Positions 46,690 through 55,680 are shown, counted from the stretch's first letter. The stretch: DNA of 64,000 nt from Pseudolabrys sp963742345 (GCA_963742345.1 CAVULO010000010.1:310001-374000), one strand, 5' to 3'. A program made the numbers and translations. Notes: generated by a model from the sequence alone, not told the origin.

Positions 46690-47058
46690 TCACGTGCTTG
46701 CGGTCGGCCATCCATTGCCCATCGATTGTGCGATTTTTTGCGTAATCTGCTGGGCCTCGTCGACGAGCCGGCGCCCATCGTCGGCGGCCATTTGCATCCG
46801 TTGGGAAACGCATTTCGTGTAAGTTTCAAGCGCTTCCGGAAGGGTGTGAGTCTTGCTCAGCTTGTTCGCCAGATCGGACCACAGGGAAACCTCCGACTGC
46901 ATGCGATCTAGCCAGGCGCGGCTGGTCTGTTCGTATGATTCCAAAACTGCCTTTTGCAAACCCATCGCTGCTTCGGTACGCTCCTGTCCCCAATCGAGAA
47001 GGAATGGAGGCGTGCCCGCTTTCGCAGCCGTTGAGGTGGTTGTGTCTTTGCTTGCCAT
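46690..47058 (-). CDS. Phasin-like granule protein
   Basis: A 122-residue helical protein. Start 47058 is chosen (MASKDTTTSTAAKAG); a longer in-frame start at 47139 would overlap the FixK-type box. The body has ERTEAAMGLQKAVLESYEQT and RAWLDRMQSEVSLWSDLANK, typical of phasins that coat PHB granules. Its divergent neighbour is a PhaC-like DUF3141 gene, which fits. Confidence 0.75.
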   Translation of the reverse strand: MASKDTTTSTAAKAGTPPFLLDWGQERTEAAMGLQKAVLESYEQTSRAWLDRMQSEVSLWSDLANKLSKTHTLPEALETYTKCVSQRMQMAADDGRRLVDEAQQITQKIAQSMGNGWPTAST

Positions 47059-47125
47059 AACACGATACCTCTCTGTTTCTGCCGATTGTCTGGTTCTTAT
47101 GATGGCCATAGCAATTTTCGGTTCA

Positions 47126-47139
47126 TTGATGTGTGTCAA
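47126..47139. promoter_or_regulatory. FixK/FNR-type box between phasin and DUF3141 genes
   Basis: TTGATGTGTGTCAA (TTGA-N6-TCAA). Its centre is 74 bases from the phasin start and 72 bases from the DUF3141 start, so one site can serve both. Confidence 0.75.
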
Positions 47140-47204
47140 CGGGGAGCTATTTTTTAAGCGTTAGATAAAGACTAGAAAAAACGCTGTTCGCGCAGGGAAC
47201 AACA

Positions 47205-49439
47205 ATGCGTCCAATGCAGCCGACATCATCCGCAACGAATGCTTCTCCTTCGCCGTTTGGCATGTTTGCGCCTGCGATGGAGTACATGATCGACGCCGGC
47301 CAACGCAGCGTTCTGTTTTGGGATGTGATGCGTCAGCGCGGCAATCAATACCGGGAACACCTGGCCGAATCTGTTCCGCATGTGCTCGACTATAAAGCGG
47401 AGCTGGTCGTCGATGGACGCACGCTTGACCGGCCGGTGAATTATCTTCTCGTGCGCGTCACTCCGCCGGCAGGCGTTGAGATCAATCCGAAATTGCGACC
47501 GTTCATCATCGTGGACCCGCGTGCTGGTCACGGTCCGGGTATTGGTGGCTTCAAAGCGGACAGCGAAATTGGCGTTGCATTGAAGGCTGGACACGCTTGT
47601 TATTTCGTCGGCTTTCTTCCGGACCCTGTTCCCGGGCAGACCATCGAGGACATCGCTCGTGCCGAAGCGATATTCATCGAAAAGGTTACGGCGGCGCATC
47701 CGCAGGCCAGCGGCAAACCCTGCGTGATCGGAAATTGCCAGGCCGGATGGGCAGTCATGATGCTGGCCGCCGTTCGCCCGGAATTGTTCGGTCCTATTAT
47801 CATTGCCGGATCGCCCCTTTCATACTGGGCAGGCGTGCGCGGTAAAAACCCGATGCGTTATTCAGGCGGGCTGCTGGGTGGCAGCTGGCTGACCGCGCTT
47901 GCGGGCGACCTTGGCCATGGCAAGTTCGACGGCGCCTGGCTGGTGCAGAATTTCGAGAATCAGAATCCCGCGAACACGCTCTGGACCAAGCAATACAACC
48001 TCTACTCGAAGATCGACACGGAAGCTCCGCGCTATCTGGGGTTCGAGAAGTGGTGGGGAGGACACGTCAACCTGAACGCGGAGGAGATCCAGTTCATTGT
48101 CGACGAACTGTTCGTCGGCAACAACCTCGCCGCGGGGCGAATTGAAACATCGGACGGTACCACGCTCGACCTCCGTAACATTCGCTCCCCAATCGTTGTT
48201 TTCTGCTCAAAGGGCGACAACGTCACCCCCCCGCAACAGGCACTTGATTGGATTCTCGACCTGTATGAAAACGTCGACGACATCCGGTCCTACGGACAGA
48301 CCATCGTCTACACCATTCATGAATCGGTCGGTCATCTCGGCATCTTCGTTTCCGGTGGCGTCGCCAAAAAGGAACACGGAGAGTTTTCGAGCAATATCGA
48401 CCTGATCGATACGCTGCCGCCCGGCCTCTATGAGGCGATCTTTGAGAACAAGGCCGGGGGCACAGCCAACCCGGATCTCGCGAGCGGAAATTGGGTGATG
48501 CGGTGCGAGGCAAGAACGCTCGATGACATCCGCGCGCTTGGCGGCAATGATCTTGCCGACGAACGGCGCTTTGCAACAGCCGCGCGCGTCTCCGAACTAA
48601 ACCTTTCCCTCTACCGCACCTTTATGCAGCCGATGGTGCGCGCGCTTGTCAACGCGCCGCTGGCGGATTGGATGCGTCAACTGCACCCCCTGCGCCTGCA
48701 ATATGAGGTCTTCTCCGATCAAAACCCGGCAATGGCTTCGGTTGCTTTGCTCGCTGAACAAATTCGCGAGAACCGTAAAAACGTGGCCAGCGACAATCCC
48801 TTTGTCGCAATGCAGGAGACCTTCTCCAACCAGATCGTCGCCGCGCTCGACGCATGGCGCGACGCAAGCGAGACATTGTCTGAGCGGATGTTCCTTGCAA
48901 TCTATGGCTCGCCGACACTCCAGGCCGCGGTTGGTGTCGATCCCGCCGGAACACAACGTCTGCGCAAAGCACCAAAAAATCCGTTACACCATGAGCTTCT
49001 GCAAAAACGGATCGCCGAGCTCAAAGCACGCATTTCGGCCGGCGGCCTGCGCGCAGCCATTATCCGCGGTCTGATCTACGCGGGAATGAACCGCGCCGCG
49101 GTCGATGAACGAGGCTTTGAGTTGGCTCGCCGCATCCGTGAGTCGCACGGCGATATGCCGATCGCAGATTTCAAGGCGTTGGTGCGCGAGCAGTTTTACA
49201 TCCTTTTGATCGATCAGGAGGCAGCGCTCACCGCAATTCCATCAATGTTGCCGCCGGAAATGGAAGCCCGCGAAAAAGGCTACGAACTCATCAAACAGGT
49301 GATGAGCGCACGCGGCGAATTGTCCGCCGACGACAACAAGAGAATGAGCGAAGTGGCGCGTCTGTTCGGCCTCGAGGGTGGCGGCGCGCGAACTCACCTT
49401 CGTGAGGTTCCGAAAAAACCACAGGCAAAAGCGTCCTGA
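47205..49439 (+). CDS. DUF3141 protein (PhaC-like alpha/beta hydrolase)
   Basis: A 744-residue soluble protein. The hydrolase core (residues about 80-400) has a PhaC-like nucleophile elbow GNCQAGWA with Cys near residue 178, the acid in KGDNVTPPQQA near 337 and the histidine in SVGHLGIFVSG near 376. A long helical C-terminal part follows. The Cys nucleophile suggests PHB synthase-like acyl transfer rather than hydrolysis. It leads a unit with pta and ackA (31 and 5 base gaps) and is divergent from the phasin gene with a shared FixK-type box. Confidence 0.88.
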   Translation: MRPMQPTSSATNASPSPFGMFAPAMEYMIDAGQRSVLFWDVMRQRGNQYREHLAESVPHVLDYKAELVVDGRTLDRPVNYLLVRVTPPAGVEINPKLRPFIIVDPRAGHGPGIGGFKADSEIGVALKAGHACYFVGFLPDPVPGQTIEDIARAEAIFIEKVTAAHPQASGKPCVIGNCQAGWAVMMLAAVRPELFGPIIIAGSPLSYWAGVRGKNPMRYSGGLLGGSWLTALAGDLGHGKFDGAWLVQNFENQNPANTLWTKQYNLYSKIDTEAPRYLGFEKWWGGHVNLNAEEIQFIVDELFVGNNLAAGRIETSDGTTLDLRNIRSPIVVFCSKGDNVTPPQQALDWILDLYENVDDIRSYGQTIVYTIHESVGHLGIFVSGGVAKKEHGEFSSNIDLIDTLPPGLYEAIFENKAGGTANPDLASGNWVMRCEARTLDDIRALGGNDLADERRFATAARVSELNLSLYRTFMQPMVRALVNAPLADWMRQLHPLRLQYEVFSDQNPAMASVALLAEQIRENRKNVASDNPFVAMQETFSNQIVAALDAWRDASETLSERMFLAIYGSPTLQAAVGVDPAGTQRLRKAPKNPLHHELLQKRIAELKARISAGGLRAAIIRGLIYAGMNRAAVDERGFELARRIRESHGDMPIADFKALVREQFYILLIDQEAALTAIPSMLPPEMEAREKGYELIKQVMSARGELSADDNKRMSEVARLFGLEGGGARTHLREVPKKPQAKAS

Positions 49440-49470
49440 CACATCTCCGAAAGATCACCGAGGGATCAAC

Positions 49471-50460
49471 ATGTCCACCAGGCAAAGCAGCGAGATCGCG
49501 GCGATCGGCCCAGGGGCCCATCCGCCTCAGTCGAAATACGATCGGCTCATCACGCGAGCAAAGCAGGTGGTGCCCCCTGCCTCTACCGTCGTCGTACATC
49601 CTTGCGATGAGACATCGCTGCGCGGCCCTCTCGAAGCAGCGGAAGCCGGTATCATCAAGCCAATCCTCGTTGGTCCAATTGCAAAGATATCTGCGGTGGC
49701 CCGCGAGCATCATCTGGACATCAGTGGCATAGAGATCGTCGATGTGCCTCACAGCGACGCCGCCGCAGCGAAAGGTGTTCAGCTGATTCGAGAATCCAGA
49801 GGCGAACTGCTGATGAAAGGCAGTCTGCACACCGACGAGCTCATGCGCGCAGTGACGTCGAGCGCGACAGGATTGCGGACGGCGCGCCGCATAAGCCACG
49901 TTTTCATCATGGACGTTCCGAATTATGCCGAGACCCTTTTCATCACGGATGCTGCGATCAATATATTTCCCGATCTGGATGTAAAGCGGGACATTATCCA
50001 AAACGCAATCGATCTGTTCACGGAGGTCGGCCTAGGCGTGCCGCGCGTTGCCATCCTTTCAGCGGTCGAGACGGTGACATCGAAAATCCCGTCCACCATC
50101 GAAGCAGCAGCGCTATGCAAGATGGCCGATCGCGATCAAATCACTGGCGGCCTGCTTGACGGGCCGCTTGCTTTCGACAATGCGATCGATCCCGAAGCGG
50201 CAAAAATAAAGGGCATTCGTTCCGAGGTCGCAGGACGCGCGCAAATTCTGGTCGTCCCGGATCTGGAGGCCGGCAACATGCTGGCGAAAAATCTCATATT
50301 TATGGCAAAGGCTGATGCGGCGGGGCTCGTCCTGGGCGCGCGGGTTCCGATTATTTTGACATCGCGGGCGGATTCCGTGCGCGCACGGATGGCCTCTTGC
50401 GCAGCTGCCGTGCTTTTCGCCGATGCTCGTCGGCGCAAGGCGGCGCTGCCGGCAGCGTGA
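49471..50460 (+). CDS. pta: Phosphate acetyl/butyryltransferase
   Basis: A 329-residue enzyme of the PTA_PTB family, which converts acetyl-CoA and phosphate to acetyl phosphate. The conserved VGLGVPRVAILSAVETVTSK-like segment (LGVPRVAILSAVETVTS), GGLLDGPLAFDNAI and the final ADSVRARMAS are present. It lacks the N-terminal regulatory domain of long Pta proteins. The start at 49471 is used because the upstream in-frame start overlaps the DUF3141 end. Works with the following ackA. Confidence 0.88.
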   Translation: MSTRQSSEIAAIGPGAHPPQSKYDRLITRAKQVVPPASTVVVHPCDETSLRGPLEAAEAGIIKPILVGPIAKISAVAREHHLDISGIEIVDVPHSDAAAAKGVQLIRESRGELLMKGSLHTDELMRAVTSSATGLRTARRISHVFIMDVPNYAETLFITDAAINIFPDLDVKRDIIQNAIDLFTEVGLGVPRVAILSAVETVTSKIPSTIEAAALCKMADRDQITGGLLDGPLAFDNAIDPEAAKIKGIRSEVAGRAQILVVPDLEAGNMLAKNLIFMAKADAAGLVLGARVPIILTSRADSVRARMASCAAAVLFADARRRKAALPAA

Positions 50461-50465
50461 TCGCA

Positions 50466-51689
50466 ATGGACACGATCCTCGTCGTCAACGCGGGCTCATC
50501 GAGCGTAAAATTTCAGGTCTTCGAGACCGGCGGACCGTCTCGTCTCAAACGGCTGATAAAAGGCCAGGTTGAAGGCATCGGCACGCGGCCGCGCCTGCGA
50601 GCCCAAGGCGCCGACGGCACCGCGCTCATCGATCAAACATACGCAACCGATGTCATTTCAGATGTACCTGGGGCAATTCGGGAGGCCGGGGCGTGGCTGC
50701 GTACGTCACAGAAATTAAATCTTATTGCCGTCGGGCACCGCGTCGTTCACGGCGGCCCTGCATACAGTCGGCCAACGCTTATCGACAGCAAGGTCGTTGA
50801 GAAGCTGGAGCAATACATTCCGCTCGCTCCGTTGCATCAGCCCAACAACCTCGCGCCGATACGTTCAATTCTTGAAGGCCACCCTGACCTGCCTCAAGTG
50901 GCGTGTTTCGATACGGCATTTCACCGAGGTCATTCAGCGGTTGCGGATCACTATGCAATCCCCGAGCTCCTCTACAAGGAGGGTGTGCGCCGTTACGGAT
51001 TCCACGGATTGTCGTATGAATATGTTGCTAAGCGGATGCAGGAGCTTTTTCCGGATACCGCGAAGTCCCGCGTGATCGTTGCACATTTGGGAAGCGGTGC
51101 CTCGATGTGCGCGTTGGCGGACGGCCGCAGCATTGAAAGCACCATGGGATTCACGGCGCTCGACGGGCTGCCGATGGGGACGCGGCCCGGGCAGATCGAT
51201 CCGGGCGTTGTGCTTTATCTGATTTCAGAGAAGGGAATGAGCGCCGGAGCCGTCCAGAAGTTCCTGTACAACGATTGCGGCTTGAAAGGCCTGTCGGGAA
51301 TCAGCAATGACATGCGCGTTCTTGAAACGGGTGATGAGCCAGGCGCCAAACTTGCCATCGATTATTTTGTCTACCGCATCGGTCTCTACGCCGGAATGCT
51401 TGCAGCAGCGCTCGGCGGGTTAGATGCCTTCGTATTCACCGCGGGGATCGGCGAGAATTCAGCCGGGTTGCGCGCGCGGATCGCGGAAAAGCTCGCGTGG
51501 CTCGGGGCAGATCTGGATGCAAAAGCGAATGCCGGCGGAAAGTCACTCATCTCGCGTCCTGACAGCCGCCTGAAGCTCTTCGTGATTCCAACCGACGAAG
51601 AACTTATGATCGCCGAGCACACGCTCGCCGTTATAGCGGCCGATCGTCCGCAGGACGCAGCATTTAAGCGAACTGCCACAGCGAACTAA
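50466..51689 (+). CDS. ackA: Acetate kinase
   Basis: A 407-residue kinase that makes ATP and acetate from acetyl phosphate. VVNAGSSSVKFQVFE at the start, RYGFHGLSYEYVAKRM near residue 175, HLGSGASMCA, and FTAGIGENSAGLR near 325 are the ASKHA-fold landmarks. The ATG is 5 bases after the pta stop. Together with PFL, Pta and AckA form the fermentative ATP-yielding route from pyruvate. Confidence 0.95.
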   Translation: MDTILVVNAGSSSVKFQVFETGGPSRLKRLIKGQVEGIGTRPRLRAQGADGTALIDQTYATDVISDVPGAIREAGAWLRTSQKLNLIAVGHRVVHGGPAYSRPTLIDSKVVEKLEQYIPLAPLHQPNNLAPIRSILEGHPDLPQVACFDTAFHRGHSAVADHYAIPELLYKEGVRRYGFHGLSYEYVAKRMQELFPDTAKSRVIVAHLGSGASMCALADGRSIESTMGFTALDGLPMGTRPGQIDPGVVLYLISEKGMSAGAVQKFLYNDCGLKGLSGISNDMRVLETGDEPGAKLAIDYFVYRIGLYAGMLAAALGGLDAFVFTAGIGENSAGLRARIAEKLAWLGADLDAKANAGGKSLISRPDSRLKLFVIPTDEELMIAEHTLAVIAADRPQDAAFKRTATAN

Positions 51690-51812
51690 CCGCTGATTGC
51701 CCACGCGCGTGGAACGATTATTTTCGTCCTAACCTCTTCCCGCCGGTGACAGCCGTGGCATCATTGCCGGCAAGCCGCATCTGACAGGCGCGCACTTCCG
51801 GGGGGAAACACA

Positions 51813-52796
51813 ATGACCGCGCAACACCGCCGCCGCTTCCTCAAACTTGCCGCCGGTGCGCTGGCGGCGCCGGCGCTTTCGCGCTTTTCCCTGGCGCAAA
51901 CCGCCTGGCCTGCGGGAAAACCGATCCGTGCCATCGTGCCGTTCTCGGCCGGCAGCACGATCGACATTCTCGGGCGGATCGTGCTCGACCCGGTCTCCCG
52001 CCAGCTTGGCCAGACCATCGTGGTGGAGAACCGTGGCGGTGCGGGCGGCAGTCTGGGCTCGGCGGCAGTGGCAAAGGCGGAACCCGACGGCTACACGCTG
52101 TTGATCAATGCCGCCGCCCATTCCGGCGCGCCCGCCGCCTATCCGAACCTGCCTTACGATGCGGCGAACGACTTCGCCGCGGTTGCCAGTTTCGGCAGCG
52201 TGCCGAATGTGCTGCTGGTCGCGCCGTCGAAGGACATCAAGACGGTGCAGGACCTGGCTGCAAAAGCAAGAGCCGGCAGCATGAGTTTTGCTTCCGCCGG
52301 CGTCGGCAGCGCGACCCACTGGGCGGCCGAGCGGTTTATCGTCAGCGCCGGCTTGCAGGTTACGCATGTGCCGTTCCGCGGCGGGCCCGAAGCCCTCACC
52401 GAAGTGATGACCGGCCGCGTCGACTTTATCTTCATCGGGATTTCGTCCGGCCTGCCCTTCATCCAGAACAAGCAATTGCTGCCGCTCGCGGTCAGTTCGG
52501 CCAAGCGCTCGCCTGCCCTGCCCGAAATCCCCACGACACTGGAGGCAGGCTACAAGGATTCCGACTTCAACTACTGGAACGGCATGCTGGTGCCGGCGAA
52601 AACGCCGCGGCCAATCGTCGAGCGGCTCTATGCGGAAACGGTCAAGGCGCTGGCGCTGCCGGAGGTGCAACAGAAACTGACCGTGCAGGGCGTCGAGCCC
52701 GCGCCGCTCACGCCAAGCGAGATGGACGCGATGATCCGCCGCGAAATCGCACTCAATCTCAAAATCGCGAAAGAAGCCGGCCTGAAGTTCAATTGA
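51813..52796 (+). CDS. Bug-family binding protein with TAT signal
   Basis: A 327-residue periplasmic solute-binding protein of the Bug/TctC family. The N-terminus has a twin-arginine motif (RRRFLKLAAGALAAPALS) and cleavage near SLA-QTA. Landmarks: PFSAGSTIDILGRI, VENRGGAGGSLG, EPDGYTLLI, VPFRGGPEALTEVMTGRVD. No transporter membrane genes are near. Different from the protein at 10162 in export route. Confidence 0.9.
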   Translation: MTAQHRRRFLKLAAGALAAPALSRFSLAQTAWPAGKPIRAIVPFSAGSTIDILGRIVLDPVSRQLGQTIVVENRGGAGGSLGSAAVAKAEPDGYTLLINAAAHSGAPAAYPNLPYDAANDFAAVASFGSVPNVLLVAPSKDIKTVQDLAAKARAGSMSFASAGVGSATHWAAERFIVSAGLQVTHVPFRGGPEALTEVMTGRVDFIFIGISSGLPFIQNKQLLPLAVSSAKRSPALPEIPTTLEAGYKDSDFNYWNGMLVPAKTPRPIVERLYAETVKALALPEVQQKLTVQGVEPAPLTPSEMDAMIRREIALNLKIAKEAGLKFN

Positions 52797-52803
52797 ACAG
52801 GTT

Positions 52804-53505
52804 GAGGCGCCACAACTGGCGCGTGCGACACTTCCGCCTCGTGGCGAATGCGCCCTGCCGCACTCGTCCCCGCGAAAGCAGGGACCCAGCACCGCGCTCA
52901 CACGAGAACTGGATGCCCGCTTGCGCGGGCATGAGCGGAGAAATTGGCAAGCGCGTGCGACACATTCCGCCTCGTGGCGAAGTGCGGCCGTGCCGCAATC
53001 CCGCTCATCCCCGCGAAAGCGGGGATCCAGCACCGCGCTCACACGAGAACTGGATGCCCGCTTGCGCGGGCATGAGCGGAGAAATTGGCAAGCGCGTGCA
53101 ACACATTCCGCCTCGTGGCGAAGTGCGGCCGTGCCGCATCCCGCTCGTCCCCGCGAAAGCGGGGACCCAGCACCGCGCTCACACGAGAACTGGATGCCCG
53201 CTTGCGCGGGCATGAGCGGAGAAATTGGCAAGCGCGTGCGACACATTCCGCCTCGTGGCGAAGTGCGGCCGTGCCGCAATCCCGCTCGCCCCGCGAAAGC
53301 GGGGATCCAGCACCGCGCTCACGAGAACTGGATGCCCGCTTGCGCGGGCATGAGCGGAGAAATTGGCAAGCGCGTGCGACACATTCCGCCTCGTGGCGAA
53401 GTGCGACCGTGCCGCAATCCCGCTCATCCCCGCGAAAGCGGGGATCCAGCACCGCGCTCACAAGAACTGGATGCCCGCTCATGCGGACAAGAGCGGAGAA
53501 GTTGG
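52804..53505. repeat. Tandem array of about 138-bp repeats with CCCCGC palindromes
   Basis: Five units at 138-141 bp spacing, each with ATTGGCAAGCGCGTGCGACA, CCTCGTGGCGAAGTGCGGCC, a CCCCGCGAAAGCGGGGAT hairpin and a CTGGATGCCCGCTTGCGCGG hairpin. The first unit is partial and the last diverged. The long frames open through this stretch on both strands are artefacts. No gene is supported between 52797 and 53631. Confidence 0.92.
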
Positions 53506-53631
53506 CGCCACGACGGAATTGTGACACCGGTCGCTCGCCAACAGTTGCCCACAGGCGCGCACAAAGCGCGCGCATTTCCCTGCATGCGTTGCGCAATTTT
53601 GCTAAACGAGACGGCCAAGGGTTTGGGCGGT

Positions 53632-54273
53632 ATGGCGCGCAAGACTATCCATGCGGCGGGAGGCATCGTGGTGCGCAACGGGGCGCGCCCGCTGATCGCG
53701 GTCGTGCAGCGCGCCAAGGACGAGCACTGGGTGTTGCCGCGCGGCAAGCTCAAGCTCAATGAAAGCGCGCTCGCCGGCGCCCGCCGCGAGGTCGTCGAGG
53801 AAACCGGGCACCGCGTGCGCGTGCGTGAATTCCTCGGCGCCATTACCTATCGCGCGCGCGGCCGGCCGAAGGTCGTTCAGTTCTGGCATATGCAGGCGGC
53901 AGTCAATCCGAGCCGCGATCTGATGAAAGACATCATGGCGGTGGAATGGCTGCCACTGTCGGCGGCGGTGCGGCGGCTGAGCTATCCGCTGGAAAAATTA
54001 TTCCTGCGCAACGTTGGACGGGTGGCCTTGCGGCAACGCAAGCATTTGCGCGGCAAGCGCCGGCACGCGAAAACGCGCACCGGTAAATCGCGGCTGCGCC
54101 GCGCCAGAGGATCGCGCGGGCGCGCGCGAAAAATCGCGGGACATTCGGCCGCGCGTGCCGGTCAGGCCAATATCCTGCAACGCGTGCTCGGCCGCCTGTC
54201 ACCTAGGTTGGCAGTTAATTGCATGAGAGGCGGTCGCTGCCTCCATGTCGCCGCAAGCATTGCCAAAATTTAA
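53632..54273 (+). CDS. Nudix hydrolase with a basic C-terminal tail
   Basis: A 213-residue protein. The first 130 residues are a Nudix domain: IHAAGGIVVRNGARPLIAVV, then the Nudix box GKLKLNESALAGARREVVEE-TG with G-x5-E-x7-REVxEExG. The remaining 80 residues are rich in Arg, Lys and Ala (RQRKHLRGKRRHAKTRTGKS). The tail might bind nucleic acid or ribosomes; its late end may be unconserved. The start at 53632 excludes the repeat array that extends the open frame upstream. Substrate is probably a nucleoside diphosphate derivative, such as diadenosine polyphosphate. Confidence 0.85.
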   Translation: MARKTIHAAGGIVVRNGARPLIAVVQRAKDEHWVLPRGKLKLNESALAGARREVVEETGHRVRVREFLGAITYRARGRPKVVQFWHMQAAVNPSRDLMKDIMAVEWLPLSAAVRRLSYPLEKLFLRNVGRVALRQRKHLRGKRRHAKTRTGKSRLRRARGSRGRARKIAGHSAARAGQANILQRVLGRLSPRLAVNCMRGGRCLHVAASIAKI

Positions 54274-54447
54274 TCTGCAAAAACAGCCTGTTGGATCAAT
54301 TCCGAACAGCTCATTCACCTGCCGTTCACGCGAAAAGCAGGAACCTCGCATCAAGCACGTTTGTTGTTGCTGAGCGAAAATACGCAGGAAACGAATAGAG
54401 CGGTCGTTGAATGCGTACGACCTCAGCGAACCGAAGGAAGGTGCGCC

Positions 54448-54750
54448 ATGACGAAATTAACCAAAACACTCACTGCTCTCGCAACCGCCGCGACTCTTGG
54501 ACTCGCGGTTGTGGCTGCCCCGCAACCGGCGCAAGCGCATGGTAGCGGCGGCGCCATCGCCGCCGGAGTGATCGGCGGATTGGCGGTCGGTGCCCTCATC
54601 GGCTCGGCCGCACACGGGCCCTACTACGGCTACGGCCCCGGTGGTTACTACGCAGCTGGCCCGGCTTATTACGGCGGCTGCTACTGGACCCGTCAGCGGG
54701 TCTGGACCAACTGGGGCTGGCGCCTTCGGCCCGTGCGGGTCTGCGGCTAA
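54448..54750 (+). CDS. Small exported glycine-rich protein 1 of 3
   Basis: A 100-residue protein with a signal peptide (cleavage near AQA-HGS) and a glycine-zipper helix IAAGVIGGLAVGALIGSAA, followed by a Gly/Tyr-rich stretch and an aromatic, basic C-terminus (WRLRPVRVCG). Related to the two genes downstream by signal peptide wording (FALATAATLA-like) and glycine zipper. Likely periplasmic or outer-membrane-associated; function unknown. Confidence 0.75.
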   Translation: MTKLTKTLTALATAATLGLAVVAAPQPAQAHGSGGAIAAGVIGGLAVGALIGSAAHGPYYGYGPGGYYAAGPAYYGGCYWTRQRVWTNWGWRLRPVRVCG

Positions 54751-54791
54751 GGACTAGCCAAATCAGACAAACTCACGCATGAAGAAAAAAA

Positions 54792-54818
54792 GCCCGGATT
54801 CGCAAAACGTTTCCGGGC
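54792..54818 (+). terminator. Intrinsic terminator-like hairpin
   Basis: GCCCGGA (54792-54798) pairs with TCCGGGC (54812-54818), preceded by AAAAAA and followed by CCTTTC. It lies after the gene at 54750 and before the gene at 54962. Confidence 0.6.
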
Positions 54819-54961
54819 CCTTTCGGAAAGAGGGGCGGGCCGGCGCTCAACAAATTTCCGACATATTGGAACTGTCTCTATCCCGGCACGGGGACAGGTT
54901 TGAATCAGACTTCACCACTCAAGGTCGGCCACTGCCGACCTGACCCTGGAGGGAACACCCT

Positions 54962-55288
54962 ATGAAGAAGACGATCTTCGCACTTGCGACGGCCGCCACT
55001 TTGGCGGTGGGCACCTTGAGCGCCCCGACCACGGCCGACGCGCGTTGCTACGGTTGCGCGGTTGGTGCGGGCGTTGCGGCAGGCGTGATCGGCGGCGCCA
55101 TCATCGGTGGCGCGATTGCCAACAGCCAGCCGGGCTACTACGGGCCGGCTCCGGGCTATGTCGTGTACCAGGGTTACGGCGCCCCCTATCCGGTCGCCTG
55201 CCCGGGCGGCTATTGGGCCCGCCGGCCGATGCATGACGGTTACGGCAACTTCGTCGGCTGGAGCCGTCCGCGTTTCATCTGCCCTTAA
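54962..55288 (+). CDS. Small exported glycine-rich protein 2 of 3
   Basis: A 108-residue protein. Signal peptide MKKTIFALATAATLAVGTLS, then ARCYGCAVGAGVAAGVIGGA with a glycine zipper, then Tyr/Pro/Gly-rich sequence and a C-terminal FVGWSRPRFICP. GGAGG precedes the ATG. Shows the CYGC/CQGC motif with the next gene. Function unknown. Confidence 0.78.
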   Translation: MKKTIFALATAATLAVGTLSAPTTADARCYGCAVGAGVAAGVIGGAIIGGAIANSQPGYYGPAPGYVVYQGYGAPYPVACPGGYWARRPMHDGYGNFVGWSRPRFICP

Positions 55289-55351
55289 AGATCGCGTAAC
55301 GACTTGGGTGGATGATCGCGCCGAACAGAAATCGGCCCGAGAGGACACCCC

Positions 55352-55666
55352 ATGAAAAATACCATCTTCGCGCTCGCCGCGGCCGCTACCCTGGCCGCGG
55401 CGTTGCCGTCTTCGGCGCAGGCTTATTGCCAGGGCTGCGGCGTTGCCGCCGGTGTGGTTGGCGGACTTGCCGCCGGAGCTATCGTCGGCTCAGCCATCGC
55501 AAACAGCCGCCCGCCGGTCTATGTCGAGCCGGCGCCGGTCTATGCGCCGCCGCCGGCCTATGCCGAACCGCCAGCCTATGTCGACGGCCCGGTCTGCCAC
55601 ACCGAGCGTCAGCAGGTGTGGGACGGTTACGCTTACCGCATGCGCCGCGTCCAGGTTTGCGACTGA
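55352..55666 (+). CDS. Small exported glycine-rich protein 3 of 3
   Basis: A 104-residue protein. Signal peptide MKNTIFALAAAATLAAALPS, then YCQGCGVAAGVVGGLAAGAI with a glycine zipper, a Pro/Tyr-rich linker and a C-terminus ending RRVQVCD. AGAGGA precedes the ATG. It shares signal sequence and glycine zipper with the preceding gene, so the three genes probably arose by duplication. Confidence 0.78.
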   Translation: MKNTIFALAAAATLAAALPSSAQAYCQGCGVAAGVVGGLAAGAIVGSAIANSRPPVYVEPAPVYAPPPAYAEPPAYVDGPVCHTERQQVWDGYAYRMRRVQVCD

Positions 55667-55680
55667 CGGTCATCTCTCCG

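Noticed and set aside
51729..53596. Long open frames on both strands in and around 52.8-53.6 kb
   Set aside because: They run through the 138-bp repeat array or antisense to the Bug gene, and the peptides repeat the array unit. Only the Nudix part after 53632 has a recognisable domain.
52921..53631. N-terminal extension of the Nudix gene
   Set aside because: The extra residues are translated repeat units. The ATG at 53632 directly precedes the conserved Nudix N-terminus.
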